DNA of 64,000 nucleotides, taken from assembly GCF_021083305.1 (NCBI RefSeq), contig NZ_JAJFAY010000007.1:208370-272369 (forward strand), written 5' to 3'. Positions within the stretch are counted from its first letter, which is position 1. Each line of letters opens with the position of its first letter. The notes beneath the pieces are model-generated. The model did no database searches and was not told the DNA's origin. It was given only the letters and a program-made list of their open reading frames with translations. Source of the DNA: Haladaptatus sp. DYF46 (GTDB lineage Archaea; Halobacteriota; Halobacteria; Halobacteriales; Haladaptataceae). This document shows positions 37,801 through 45,431 of this stretch, piece after piece. A program made the position numbers and the translations under genes.

Positions 37801-38909
37801 GAGCTGTTCAACAAGTATGGGCCGCTGTCCTCGCTAGGACGGGTTACCTTCCAAGAGACCGATTGGGAAGCTCCCGAGGAAAGCGGTCCAAAGCTGGTTT
37901 CGGTTTGTAGCGTAACCGTCACTTCGGAGCCGCTTTGAGAGCTAAGAGTAACGTCGCCATCTGTGATTTCCGAGTCGTATGGGTTGGTAATCGTGGCGTC
38001 GACGGTACTGGAAGTGTGTTCGACGGTGAGAGAACTATCCGTGAACGCTGGTACCGATGCAGGGGTAGGTCCGGATTGGTACCAGACATTGCGGAATCTC
38101 ACTGGTTGGCCGTGATTTTGGAGTTTGATCGGCTGCTTGACGGGATGTTGGCTATACTCTGCGACGTCCTTGTAGACGGTGGGACCGTTCAGGACGGTTT
38201 GGGCCTGCACCAGCACATCATTCCAGTAGATGGTCACCATGCCGGGCGACTCAAGGTCGCCGTTGTCGGCAAAGCGTGGAGCACGCCAGATGATGTCGTA
38301 GGTCTGCCAGTTTCCTTTTGGGCGGCTGGCGTTGACAAGCGGGGGGTGCTGGCCATACACCGAGGCGGCATACCCATCTGCATAGGTCGGATTTTGGTAA
38401 TTGTTGAGAACCTGGATTTCGTACCGGTTCGCCAAAAAGAATCCGCTGTTGCCAGGCACTTGGTTACTTCCAGAGATGCTCTCGGGAGATTGCCACTCGA
38501 CGTGGTAGTGGCCGTCACCGAAGTTCTGTTTGCTGACGATGGAACTGTCGCCGACGACGACGTAGTCGTCTTTGATGTCCCAGGTACTGGAATCGTTCCA
38601 ATCGTCAAGGGATATCTGTCCGTTGTCTCCGTCTCCAATGAGGACGGTGGCATCTTCGGGTGGGTCAGGAAAAGCGGGTTCACCCGGATCAACAACGGGC
38701 GGGTGGGGCCGACACGGGTCATGGACTTGCCAGGGTGAATTAGGGAGTCGGGGAGTCGTGTTAAACCCCGGTCCTTGGCAATCTTTGGGGGGCTGATATC
38801 CAGTTCCCACATCGTGGTCAGCTACTGCAGGACCGATGAGGCCACTAGCCATCGTGAGTCCTGCTGCACTCAGTATCGATCTACGAGAGAATTTGCTATC
38901 ATTACTCAT
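34857..38909 (-). CDS. Secreted DUF1080 / PQQ-type sugar dehydrogenase / malectin / LamG / dockerin protein
   Basis: About 1350 residues from ATG 38909 (MSNDSKFSRRSILSAAG); an ATG at 38924 precedes it, but a TATA-like TAATTTATTG (38941-38950) fits the later start. After the Tat signal come: a DUF1080 3-keto-disaccharide-hydrolase-like domain (about 80-265; ATVLIGDGDNG, GDGHYHVEWQSP), a NEW3/CARDB-like domain (about 275-385), a glucose/sorbosone dehydrogenase propeller (about 395-860; CCHVGGALAF, GFRNPFTLTVDEETG), malectin (about 870-1050), a LamG/concanavalin-like module (about 1060-1270; GLVGQWQFG, ISTWINT, DGEWHHLVY) and a dockerin (about 1285-1350; DIDGDGETEYDD, DFNDNDRLDFDD). It is paralogous to the left-edge protein. 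It probably binds a polysaccharide through malectin and LamG and oxidises or hydrolyses released glycosides outside the cell. Confidence 0.9.
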   Translation of the reverse strand: MSNDSKFSRRSILSAAGLTMASGLIGPAVADHDVGTGYQPPKDCQGPGFNTTPRLPNSPWQVHDPCRPHPPVVDPGEPAFPDPPEDATVLIGDGDNGQISLDDWNDSSTWDIKDDYVVVGDSSIVSKQNFGDGHYHVEWQSPESISGSNQVPGNSGFFLANRYEIQVLNNYQNPTYADGYAASVYGQHPPLVNASRPKGNWQTYDIIWRAPRFADNGDLESPGMVTIYWNDVLVQAQTVLNGPTVYKDVAEYSQHPVKQPIKLQNHGQPVRFRNVWYQSGPTPASVPAFTDSSLTVEHTSSTVDATITNPYDSEITDGDVTLSSQSGSEVTVTLQTETSFGPLSSGASQSVSWKVTRPSEDSGPYLLNSSTTYSVGDGFKTVDFKVPVYPEPESDGSPPSVTLNRNQVASLSNGMKLDVAPDGRVFYTTRGRGFTNSEGGDPRYPPEPTGTAKIGVYHPDSGETTIALEKEVHGGIEDGGQGIVFDPNFEENGWVYFFYSPSNHELADNQEELESLDTYKEAPGESLVDPYNVVSRFTVDGDTIDPTSETEIIRIPVQRERCCHVGGALAFDLEGNLLITTGDDTDPFESSAYTPIDERDGRRFFDAQRTSGNTNDLRGSLLRITPKDDGGYTVPDGNLFTGDEYADAHANNKVKAEIYAMGFRNPFTLTVDEETGDPFIADYGPDAGSWDPQRGPPGLTEFVRVNEPGFYGWPYFTGMNVPYRDYDFATGETGDPFDPDNPVNDSPNNDGLTELPPAQPATITNPYSWDELIDNVPEYADDNVPDEIPYPIEGTDPPTGGSPMIGEVYQYKDDFDPSIALPGYYDDKHIIMERRGWFKTVTYAEDGSVSRIDPFPTDGGTPMMLHTGQQGGLYLLKYGGLDYITTGEVDDGGPDLEPVSVPFGYDAGGETIDGTVTIDGLEFVAESPSVQVSNEGNSSPTGEPDLEIEGTENDALYQSEEWGENLSYEVGLEDGVYDVTLHFAEFAFDDPNGQQRVFNVSVEGEQVINELNLREEVGFATAYTKTVENVAVSDGSLSITMSDPVENSKMSGFEITEADVEEPTEGLVGQWQFGADNVDGDTVIDATGNDHNGTITGGVSTGIDTPDIPGDAAEFNGSDGTVVIPDADALDPAAYTISTWINTDNAGYYAATVGKNESMWAGFDSEGSHPRFDPDDDSSNGAFATEAGIADGEWHHLVYRHAPSESVSEIYIDGTPAASSEGASESSSSTVDLAIASKSGTKDWLSGMLADVRLYTRALSQVEIYGLYQYDGSTGGSQPPAVVGDSKPTDPNGDGKYEDIDGDGETEYDDVVDFFDHFDDDSVQNNPDAYDFNDNDRLDFDDLVELFRSL

Positions 38910-38924
38910 GGTCTGATGATCCAT

Positions 38925-39369
38925 CTTATTGGTGACTAAACAATAAATTAAGCCTTACTATATTTTTTACTCACTTTGAATATGGGAAATATATTGCGTT
39001 CGAATTGCATTCAGTACTCGATAGCTGTCTTAAGCCAGGATGACTTATTCACGATGAGTTGAAAAGTAGTCACGTGAATTTAAATACAGATGCTCTCCTC
39101 AACGATTTACTAATTACCTCCTACCCTGCTGATTCAAGAAAAAATCTGCACCAGCGGCGTCGAGACGAACACAACCCCAGGGAATGCTGGAGTATTCGGT
39201 CTTTCCTATGAAATCGACGTTGACAATCGTACAACTGTCTTGTGAGACGGATTTTTGAGTTCTCGACGCAATAGACGCCGATTCTGTGTCTCCAAAAGGG
39301 TGTTATGGCAATGAGAAGTCTCACCATCACCGAGTCACCCACACGAACGCCGAGCGAGTAGGGTGAGGG
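38925..39369. other. Intergenic with possible coding remnant
   Basis: The left part holds the promoter of the large dockerin protein. On the minus strand, about 39121-39300, a frame ending with VRLDAAGADFFLNQQGRR has protein-like composition but lacks a start. An overlapping frame at 39121-39342 starts MGDSVMVRLLIAITP. Together they could be a frameshifted small gene, but no family is recognised. Confidence 0.3.
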
Positions 39370-39738
39370 TCACTCAGATATAGTGAGAAGCTCTATCCGG
39401 TTTTCAAACGGATCCCGGAACGAGAACCGCTCTATCCCTGAAATGGGTGGTTCGTCCTGAGTTTCGAACCCCTTTTTCTCGAGATAAGATCGCACCTCGT
39501 TGACGTTCCCGATTTCGAATGCAGGATGGCGCTTCGATCGTGGGTGTTCTCCATCCTCGACACTAATATGTAGTTCTACCCCACCTGCTCGAAACCACAT
39601 TCCACCACCCGAAGAAAACGATTCAGGTCTCGGAACCTCATCAAAGCCGAGAAGTGATGTGTAAAATTCACGCGCTTCTTCTTCGGCACTTTCCGGGATT
39701 GTAAGCGTAACGTGGTCAATGGATTTCCAGTCGATCAT
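39370..39738 (-). CDS. VOC-family (glyoxalase/bleomycin-resistance fold) protein
   Basis: The 122-residue protein starts MIDWKSIDHVTLTIPE and shows one VOC unit: H at residue 9, FYTSLLGFDEVPRP, MWFRAGGVELHISVED, HPAFEIGN and FSFRDPFENRIELL. The His and Glu residues fit the metal site of glyoxalase-like dioxygenases, isomerases or lyases. It lies 168 bases downstream of the Gfo/Idh/MocA gene on the same strand and may belong to its operon. No specific reaction can be given. Confidence 0.82.
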   Translation of the reverse strand: MIDWKSIDHVTLTIPESAEEEAREFYTSLLGFDEVPRPESFSSGGGMWFRAGGVELHISVEDGEHPRSKRHPAFEIGNVNEVRSYLEKKGFETQDEPPISGIERFSFRDPFENRIELLTISE

Positions 39739-39905
39739 TGACTGGATTATGTCCGTAAAGCGTATATATTGATTGATCCCGGCAATCGTTCCATGTAGTA
39801 TCTCACACCAAAGTGTTGGCTATGTCCATTTTGACACGAAATATCAGCTACTGATCGAGCCGCTTGTTCGAAAAAAGTATCACTTTCGTCCCGATTTCTC
39901 GCCGG

Positions 39906-41048
39906 TCAGGAAACGTTGACCCGTTCACCGGATTCATCGGATTTCTCGATCGCGGCGAGCAACTGTTGGACACGATAGCCGTCCTCGAAGGTCGGGACGT
40001 CGCTCGACGACCGTTCATCGGAATCAGTATCTGTGTTTGCGACCGCGGAGAGGAACTCGTAGTTCTCGAAGACGAAGGTGTGTTCCCATCCGAGAACGTG
40101 CCCCTCCGGCCACCATCGTTCGAGGTACGGGTCCTCGTCCGCAGTGACCATGATCGTCTGGAATCCACGGTCGTCGGGGCCAAGGAATTCCAACTCGTTC
40201 GGTCGTTCGACTGAGAACCGAAGGCTCCCCTTCGATCCGTTCACCTCGACCGAGTGGTCGTTCTTGTGGCCGGTCGCGAACCGCGACGCCTCGAATGTCC
40301 CGACCGCACCGTTTTTGAACGTTGCTTGTGCCGTGTACGCGTCGTCCACAGTCACCGGACGCGTTTCGTCTGCCCCGGAAACTGGGCGCTCATCAACGAA
40401 CGTTCGCAGTTGCCCACGAATGTCTTCGATTTTCCCCGTTCTGTCCTCGACGAGGAAGCGCGTCAAGTCGAGTGTGTGTGCGCCGAGGTCGCCTAGTGCG
40501 CCGCTACCAGCTACGTCGGCATCGAGTCGCCACGACCAGGGTGCCTCCGGGTCGGCGAGGAAGTCCTGTAGGTAGCTTCCTCTGACGTGTCGTATTTCGC
40601 CCAGCTCACCCGAATCGATGAGCCGTTTTGCGTAGCGAACCGCAGGGATGAACCGATAGTTGAACGCGACACCCGAAGGGACGTCCGCGTCACGGGCAGC
40701 GTCCCGCATTCGTTTGGCGTCGTCAAACGTGTGTGCAAGTGGCTTCTCGCAGAACACCGCAGTCCCTGCATCGAGCGCGGCGATGGAGGGGTCTGCGTGA
40801 ATCGCGTTCGGCCCGAGGTTGTAGAACACGTCGACGTCGCCGATGACATCCTCCCAATCAGTATTGTACTCCTCGAAACCGAGTTCGTCGACGGCATCCG
40901 CAAGTGCGTCTTCGTCTCTTCCGACGAGAACGCGTCGTTCGACGTCTGGCGCGTCCGGGAAGAACATCGGCAGGCGGGCGAGCGCATTCGCGTGGGCCTT
41001 GCCCATGAAACGATAGCCGAGGACGCCGATGGAGAGTGGTTCGTTCAT
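39906..41048 (-). CDS. Gfo/Idh/MocA-family NAD(P)-dependent sugar or cyclitol oxidoreductase
   Basis: The 380-residue protein has an N-terminal Rossmann fold (IGVLGYRFMGKAHANAL) and the family's EKPLA motif (VFCEKPLAHTFDDAKRM). Next come GVAFNYRFIPAVRYAK and GALGDLGAHTLDLTRFL, the latter with the catalytic Asp/His pair. Members include inositol dehydrogenases and glucoside 3-dehydrogenases. Its ATG follows the stop of the TIM-barrel gene by nine bases, forming an oxidoreductase plus isomerase pair typical of inositol or 3-keto-sugar catabolism. The substrate is not determined. Confidence 0.88.
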   Translation of the reverse strand: MNEPLSIGVLGYRFMGKAHANALARLPMFFPDAPDVERRVLVGRDEDALADAVDELGFEEYNTDWEDVIGDVDVFYNLGPNAIHADPSIAALDAGTAVFCEKPLAHTFDDAKRMRDAARDADVPSGVAFNYRFIPAVRYAKRLIDSGELGEIRHVRGSYLQDFLADPEAPWSWRLDADVAGSGALGDLGAHTLDLTRFLVEDRTGKIEDIRGQLRTFVDERPVSGADETRPVTVDDAYTAQATFKNGAVGTFEASRFATGHKNDHSVEVNGSKGSLRFSVERPNELEFLGPDDRGFQTIMVTADEDPYLERWWPEGHVLGWEHTFVFENYEFLSAVANTDTDSDERSSSDVPTFEDGYRVQQLLAAIEKSDESGERVNVS

Positions 41049-41057
41049 TTGTCCACC

Positions 41058-42026
41058 TCAGGCCCAGTAGGCGTCGCCGGGGTTCGTTTCGAACACAGCT
41101 CGGTCGAGTACGTCGATGGCCTTTTCCAACCCTTCCTTCGACGATGTGAGTGAATCCTCGTGTTCGATAGAGAGCGCTCCGTCGTACTCCACCATTCGTA
41201 GAGTCGAGACGACGTCTTTCCAGAACGTCTCACCATGGCCATACCCGATGGAGCGGAACAGCCACGAGCGGTCGATTTCCTCTGTGTATGGCGTTGTGTC
41301 GAGCACGCCTTTCTCGCGGGCGTTCGCATCGTACACTTTGGTGTCCTTGGCGTGGAAGTGGTGAATGGCGTCCTCTTGGCCGAGGAGGCGAATCGCGTCG
41401 GTGATATCGATGTCCTGCCAGAACAGGTGGGACGGGTCGAAGTTGGCGCCCATACGGTCACCGGTCTCTTCGCGGAGTTCGAGCATTCCGTGCGGTTCGT
41501 AGACGAGCATATTGGGGTGCATCTCGATGGCGATGTCTACGTCGTAGTCGTCCGCATACGCTTCGAGTTCCTGCCAATATGGGATAGCAACCTCGTTCCA
41601 CTGATACTCGTGAGCCTCGTGATGCTCGTTTGGCCACGGGGCGGTGATCCAGTTAGGGACGGAATCGTCCGGGCCGCCGGCGGGCAATCCCGAGAATGTC
41701 GTGACAGCGTCTACGTCGAGTTGACTTGCGAGACGAATGGCCTCGCGAAGCTCCTCGTCGGCTTCGGCCGCCTGATCTTCCACGGGATGCAATGGGTTGT
41801 TGTGTGTCGCCAGTGCCGAGATGTACAGGTCGTTATCGTCAAGCAACGACTGCAGTTCAGACTGGGCTTCCTCGTCATCCAAGTACTTTTCTCGAGGAAG
41901 GTGTGGGTCACCGACGAACCCACCGCAGCCGAGTTCGACCGCGCCGACACCGAGGTCGGATAAGTACGAGAACGTGTCTTCTATCGATTCATTAGCTAAT
42001 GCTACTGTGAGGACACCGACATCCAT
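41058..42026 (-). CDS. TIM-barrel sugar isomerase/epimerase, IolE/IolI type
   Basis: About 322 residues from ATG 42026 (MDVGVLTVALANES); the frame extends to a GTG at 42041. Motifs of the AP-endonuclease-2 family: GVGAVELGCGGFVGDPHL, ALATHNNPLHP, IAIEMHPNMLVYEP, GANFDPSHLFWQ, IHHFHAKDTKV and LSIEHEDSL, giving Glu, Asp, His and Glu metal ligands. It is nine bases upstream of the Gfo/Idh/MocA gene. It probably acts on the keto product of that enzyme (inosose or 3-keto-sugar); this is inferred from operon pairing. Confidence 0.87.
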   Translation of the reverse strand: MDVGVLTVALANESIEDTFSYLSDLGVGAVELGCGGFVGDPHLPREKYLDDEEAQSELQSLLDDNDLYISALATHNNPLHPVEDQAAEADEELREAIRLASQLDVDAVTTFSGLPAGGPDDSVPNWITAPWPNEHHEAHEYQWNEVAIPYWQELEAYADDYDVDIAIEMHPNMLVYEPHGMLELREETGDRMGANFDPSHLFWQDIDITDAIRLLGQEDAIHHFHAKDTKVYDANAREKGVLDTTPYTEEIDRSWLFRSIGYGHGETFWKDVVSTLRMVEYDGALSIEHEDSLTSSKEGLEKAIDVLDRAVFETNPGDAYWA

Positions 42027-42059
42027 GGTCGAGAATCCCACGGTCGATTCAAATAATTT

Positions 42060-42408
42060 GGGGTGTCGGAACCATGAATAATGTCCTCGCCCTCGACCTG
42101 GCGGACGTTTGTGACACTTTCACCCCGTCGCGAATACACTCTCGACGGAAGACCATGCCCGTTCCCGAAACTGAATTGAATAAGTCCTGCCACGTCGTCC
42201 TCGTGAGGCCACGGCAGGGTGTCCACCGTATGGAAGTTCGCGTCGACCTCACGAACTCCTTCGTGATGGTCGTTTCATACCGGGCGGAAAGATCTGTGAG
42301 ACGTTGAGAGTGGTCGTCGCTCGGATGATGTGGTTGTGAGTCGAGCGAAGTTCCGCAGGTAGTTCCTCGAGGAGAATCTACCGTGACTTCGGTTTTCAGC
42401 GTCGTCAT
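42060..42408 (-). pseudogene. Possible decayed gene split by a frameshift
   Basis: On the minus strand two frames with haloarchaeal protein-like composition abut with a frame change near 42270: an upstream piece with ILLEELPAELRSTHNHI, then a downstream piece with VDTLPWPHEDDVAGLIQ and GLPSRVYSRRGESVTN. Neither has a good start-stop pair, and I cannot name the family. The remnant lies between the TIM-barrel gene and the second IclR gene. Confidence 0.25.
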
Positions 42409-42633
42409 GGATGCCTGACACCGCTCGCGATAGAGAATACCGGTAACTCATTTGCCGATCTGCAAGTGTTTGTATTCCGCTATCCTTCGACCCCATGACA
42501 ACGAGACGGGGGATTTCGATATAGCAAAATAGAATTTATAGTGGCTTAGAGGAGTGTTTTCGGGCGATGTACTTCTTAAAACGCACGATTACACTGGAAG
42601 CGATGGTACGTCATGTACTGCCGCTTTCCCTTC

Positions 42634-42645
42634 TAAGCGGAAGTG
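42634..42645 (+). repeat. Copy A of a dispersed TAAGCGGAAGTG repeat
   Basis: TAAGCGGAAGTG is followed by CGACCCCCCGG and, about 20 bases on, by GAATCGATCTGTGCAGAATTCG. It aligns over about 50 bases with copy B at 53031. All five copies are in plus orientation outside intact genes. Confidence 0.55.
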
Positions 42646-42784
42646 ACGACCCCCCGGTACCCCCGAATCGATCTGTGCAGAATTCGTGGGGGAAGCGATC
42701 CTCATGGATGGTGTGAAGGATGGCTAAACAGTTAGAGGATCGCTCCTTCCCCCGTGAATGAAAGCGACTCTAGCAGGCAAAACA

Positions 42785-42794
42785 TTTTATACTA
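42785..42794 (+). promoter_or_regulatory. TATA box of the second IclR gene
   Basis: TTTTATACTA is centred 26 bases before the ATG at 42815, which indicates a leaderless transcript and decides the start. Confidence 0.6.
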
Positions 42795-42814
42795 CGGTTA
42801 CGATGAAGCAAATT

Positions 42815-43588
42815 ATGGTGATAGAGGCGAATAACCCTGTCAAAGCCCTCTATACGATGGAAGAGATAATTGAATCGCTCGAAGAACACAAAGCAGTTGG
42901 AGTCACAGAGCTCGCAGAAATCGTTGAACGACCACAAAGTGTAGTCCACAACCACCTTGCGACACTCCGGGAACTCGAGTACGTCGTCAAGGAGGGACCG
43001 AAGTACAAGCTCGGACTTAAATTCTTACAACGAGGGGAAATCGTTCGAAACCGTTTGCTACTGTACGCGGAGGGAGCACCCGCTATCAGAAAACTGGCAA
43101 AAGAGACCGAGGAGTTGATAACGCTCATCGTGGAGGAGCATGGACGGGGAGTCTACCTTGATGTCGTTCAAGACAGTGTAGATATTCAATATCCTGCGAT
43201 TCCGGGAACACGAATCAGGTTGCATTGTTCGGCCACCGGCAAAGCGATTATGGCGTACATGCCAGAAGATGAGGTCGACGAGATTATTAACCAACATGGG
43301 TTGCCCGCCCAAACTGACGAAACCATCACGACGCGGGAAGATTTATATGAGGAACTCGACGCAATTCGTGAGCGAGGGTACGCATACGACAGACAGGAGT
43401 TTCGCGAGGGCATGCGCTCAATCGGCGCACCAATTCTCGACGAGAAGAACAACATCCTCGGTGGACTGAGCATCGCCGGGCCGACGCACCGATTCGCCGG
43501 CGATCGGTTCGAAACCGAGCTCCCGAAGAAACTCTTGCAATCGGTGAACGTCGTCGAACTCAACTATAACGAGCCGGATATCCGGTGA
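42815..43588 (+). CDS. IclR-family transcriptional regulator
   Basis: 257 residues from ATG 42815 (MVIEANNPVKALYTMEEII). Earlier in-frame ATGs at 42758 and 42803 lie upstream of or at the predicted transcription start. The helix-turn-helix region is GVTELAEIVERPQSVVHNHLATLRELEYV, followed by an effector domain with LITLIVEEHGRGVYL, LHCSATGKAIMAYMP and GYAYDRQEFREGMRSIGAPI. It lies between two minus-strand catabolic operons (TIM barrel/Gfo-Idh-MocA and the PotABC-like transporter) and is the natural candidate regulator of one of them. Confidence 0.9.
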   Translation: MVIEANNPVKALYTMEEIIESLEEHKAVGVTELAEIVERPQSVVHNHLATLRELEYVVKEGPKYKLGLKFLQRGEIVRNRLLLYAEGAPAIRKLAKETEELITLIVEEHGRGVYLDVVQDSVDIQYPAIPGTRIRLHCSATGKAIMAYMPEDEVDEIINQHGLPAQTDETITTREDLYEELDAIRERGYAYDRQEFREGMRSIGAPILDEKNNILGGLSIAGPTHRFAGDRFETELPKKLLQSVNVVELNYNEPDIR

Positions 43589-43709
43589 TATCATGTGATA
43601 CGAGTCCTATCCGCTATTCACTCGCTAACTTCCGTCCGTCGCGATGGGAGATCATCAGCCGACGCCCCAGCTGACAGAAACCGAGAGGAAAAGACTCGGT
43701 ATGAAGAGA

Positions 43710-44522
43710 TCAAAGCTGTTTAGCCAGTCGTTCCAAACCGATAGCGAGTGCAGCAGGTACCACCAAGAGGATGGCCATGACGATGAGTAACGTCGAAACC
43801 ACACTGATGGTTGGGTCCAGCTCATTTCTGAGGCCAATCCACGCCAGCACCGGGATGGTACGGGTATCCTGTCCTGATAGGAATAGCGCCATGACGAATT
43901 CCTGGAGACTAATAATAAACGCGATGAGTGCTGACGCAAAGATCCCGTTTTTGATGTTCGGAAGGATGATCTCGGCGAACGACCGGATGGGACCGGCACC
44001 GAGATCGTTGGCAGCGTCCCTCAATTGCCAGTCGAATTGGGAGAGTACTGCTTGCATAATGAAGAACACCAGCGGCGTCGCCCACAGAGAATGTGCAATG
44101 ATGATCGCAACGTATGAGCGATGGAGACCGAATTCGCCGAGATAGGTCAACAGAATGACCGCGATGACTACTGCTGGCAAGAGCAGCGGAAGTAAGGCAA
44201 TAGGAATAAAGTATTGCAACCACTTCGATTTGACCCCTTTCAGACCAAATGCAGCAGTCACGCCCAAGAACGTCGACAGCACCGCCGTTCCCGAAGACGT
44301 AATCACGCTGTTCACGACGGCTCCTTTCCACGACGGGTCCGAGAGAAACTGATCGTACCAGCCCAACGAGAGTCCACGCGGCGGGAAGACTAACTGTCCT
44401 GTCGAGCCGAACGAGGTGCCGATAACCACTAGTAACGGTAGCACCATAAGAAACGCCAGCAGTCCGTATGCAGCACGGAAGGCGAATAATTCTAGGCGTT
44501 CGCGTACGTATGCATTAAACAT
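43710..44522 (-). CDS. ABC transporter permease, PotC-like
   Basis: About 270 residues from ATG 44522, which overlaps the end of the preceding permease gene by eight bases; a GTG at 44534 is also in frame. It has six membrane helices and the inner-membrane component loop DAANDLGAGPIRSFAEIILPNIKNG, which docks on the ATPase. Sequence type matches spermidine/putrescine, iron or 2-aminoethylphosphonate class importers. It is the last gene of the ATPase-permease-permease operon; the binding protein is at 48752. Confidence 0.88.
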   Translation of the reverse strand: MFNAYVRERLELFAFRAAYGLLAFLMVLPLLVVIGTSFGSTGQLVFPPRGLSLGWYDQFLSDPSWKGAVVNSVITSSGTAVLSTFLGVTAAFGLKGVKSKWLQYFIPIALLPLLLPAVVIAVILLTYLGEFGLHRSYVAIIIAHSLWATPLVFFIMQAVLSQFDWQLRDAANDLGAGPIRSFAEIILPNIKNGIFASALIAFIISLQEFVMALFLSGQDTRTIPVLAWIGLRNELDPTISVVSTLLIVMAILLVVPAALAIGLERLAKQL

Positions 44523-45429
44523 GCATCTCGTCACCTCCCCAGTGGTTGAGGGCAGTGAACATGAGTACGACTGATATCAGAACGAAAACGAGTAGAATTA
44601 TCGATAGTGCACTTGCGACTGGATAGTTGAACTGCTGAAGCATCAACCGTTCGACTTCGATGGCAAACGTCGTCTCGCTGGCCGACCCCAGAAGCGCGGG
44701 CGAAGCGTACGCACCAACTCCCCAGGCAAAGGTTACAACGGTAGCCACAGAAATACCTGGCAACGTCTGAGGCAGTACTACCTCGAAGAACGAGCGTGGT
44801 CGGCTCGCCCCAAGGTCACGGGCCGCCTGAACCGTCTGCCACTCAATGGTCGACATGACACTGTAAATAGCCAACGTCGCGTATGGCAACGCAGTGTACA
44901 CTTGACCGATGACCGTTCCCAAGAAATTGTTCATAAGTATCATCGTTTGCTCGATGACGCCGGTCCGTACCAGAATGCTGTTGAACGGTCCAATAGGGGA
45001 CAATAACAGTAACCACGCGTAGAGCTTGACGACCAGCGTCGTCAACAACGGAAGGATGACCGTGAACAACAGCACCGTCTTCAACATCCCATCAGCTCTC
45101 CAGACGGCATAGGATAGCACTATCGCAAGCGTGAGCGTTATGATGGTCACCACGACGGTAAACTTCATCGTGAATACTAACAGTCCGATAGTGAGATCCG
45201 AGGTGAGTACTTGAACGTAGCTACGTATAGACCACGTTCCTGCAGCGTATGCACCGGCACCGGTAGGTGCGTAAAGACTGATACGAAAAAGGTAAACCAA
45301 CGGTACAATAAAGAAAATGACCTCGAATATGATGAGTGGAACCATCAGTAGCTTCGCCCGCGTGGAGCCACGTTGGAGCCAGTTCCCAAGTCGACTGAGT
45401 ACCGACCCCTGTTGGAGTTCTACGCTCAT
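44515..45429 (-). CDS. ABC transporter permease, PotB-like
   Basis: The 304-residue membrane protein has six helices and the EAA-type loop QAARDLGASRPRSFFEVVLPQTLPG. It begins two bases after the stop of the ATPase gene. It pairs with the permease at 43710. The substrate class (polyamine, small acid, opine or other) cannot be fixed from permeases. Confidence 0.88.
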   Translation of the reverse strand: MSVELQQGSVLSRLGNWLQRGSTRAKLLMVPLIIFEVIFFIVPLVYLFRISLYAPTGAGAYAAGTWSIRSYVQVLTSDLTIGLLVFTMKFTVVVTIITLTLAIVLSYAVWRADGMLKTVLLFTVILPLLTTLVVKLYAWLLLLSPIGPFNSILVRTGVIEQTMILMNNFLGTVIGQVYTALPYATLAIYSVMSTIEWQTVQAARDLGASRPRSFFEVVLPQTLPGISVATVVTFAWGVGAYASPALLGSASETTFAIEVERLMLQQFNYPVASALSIILLVFVLISVVLMFTALNHWGGDEMHV

Positions 45430-45431
45430 AC

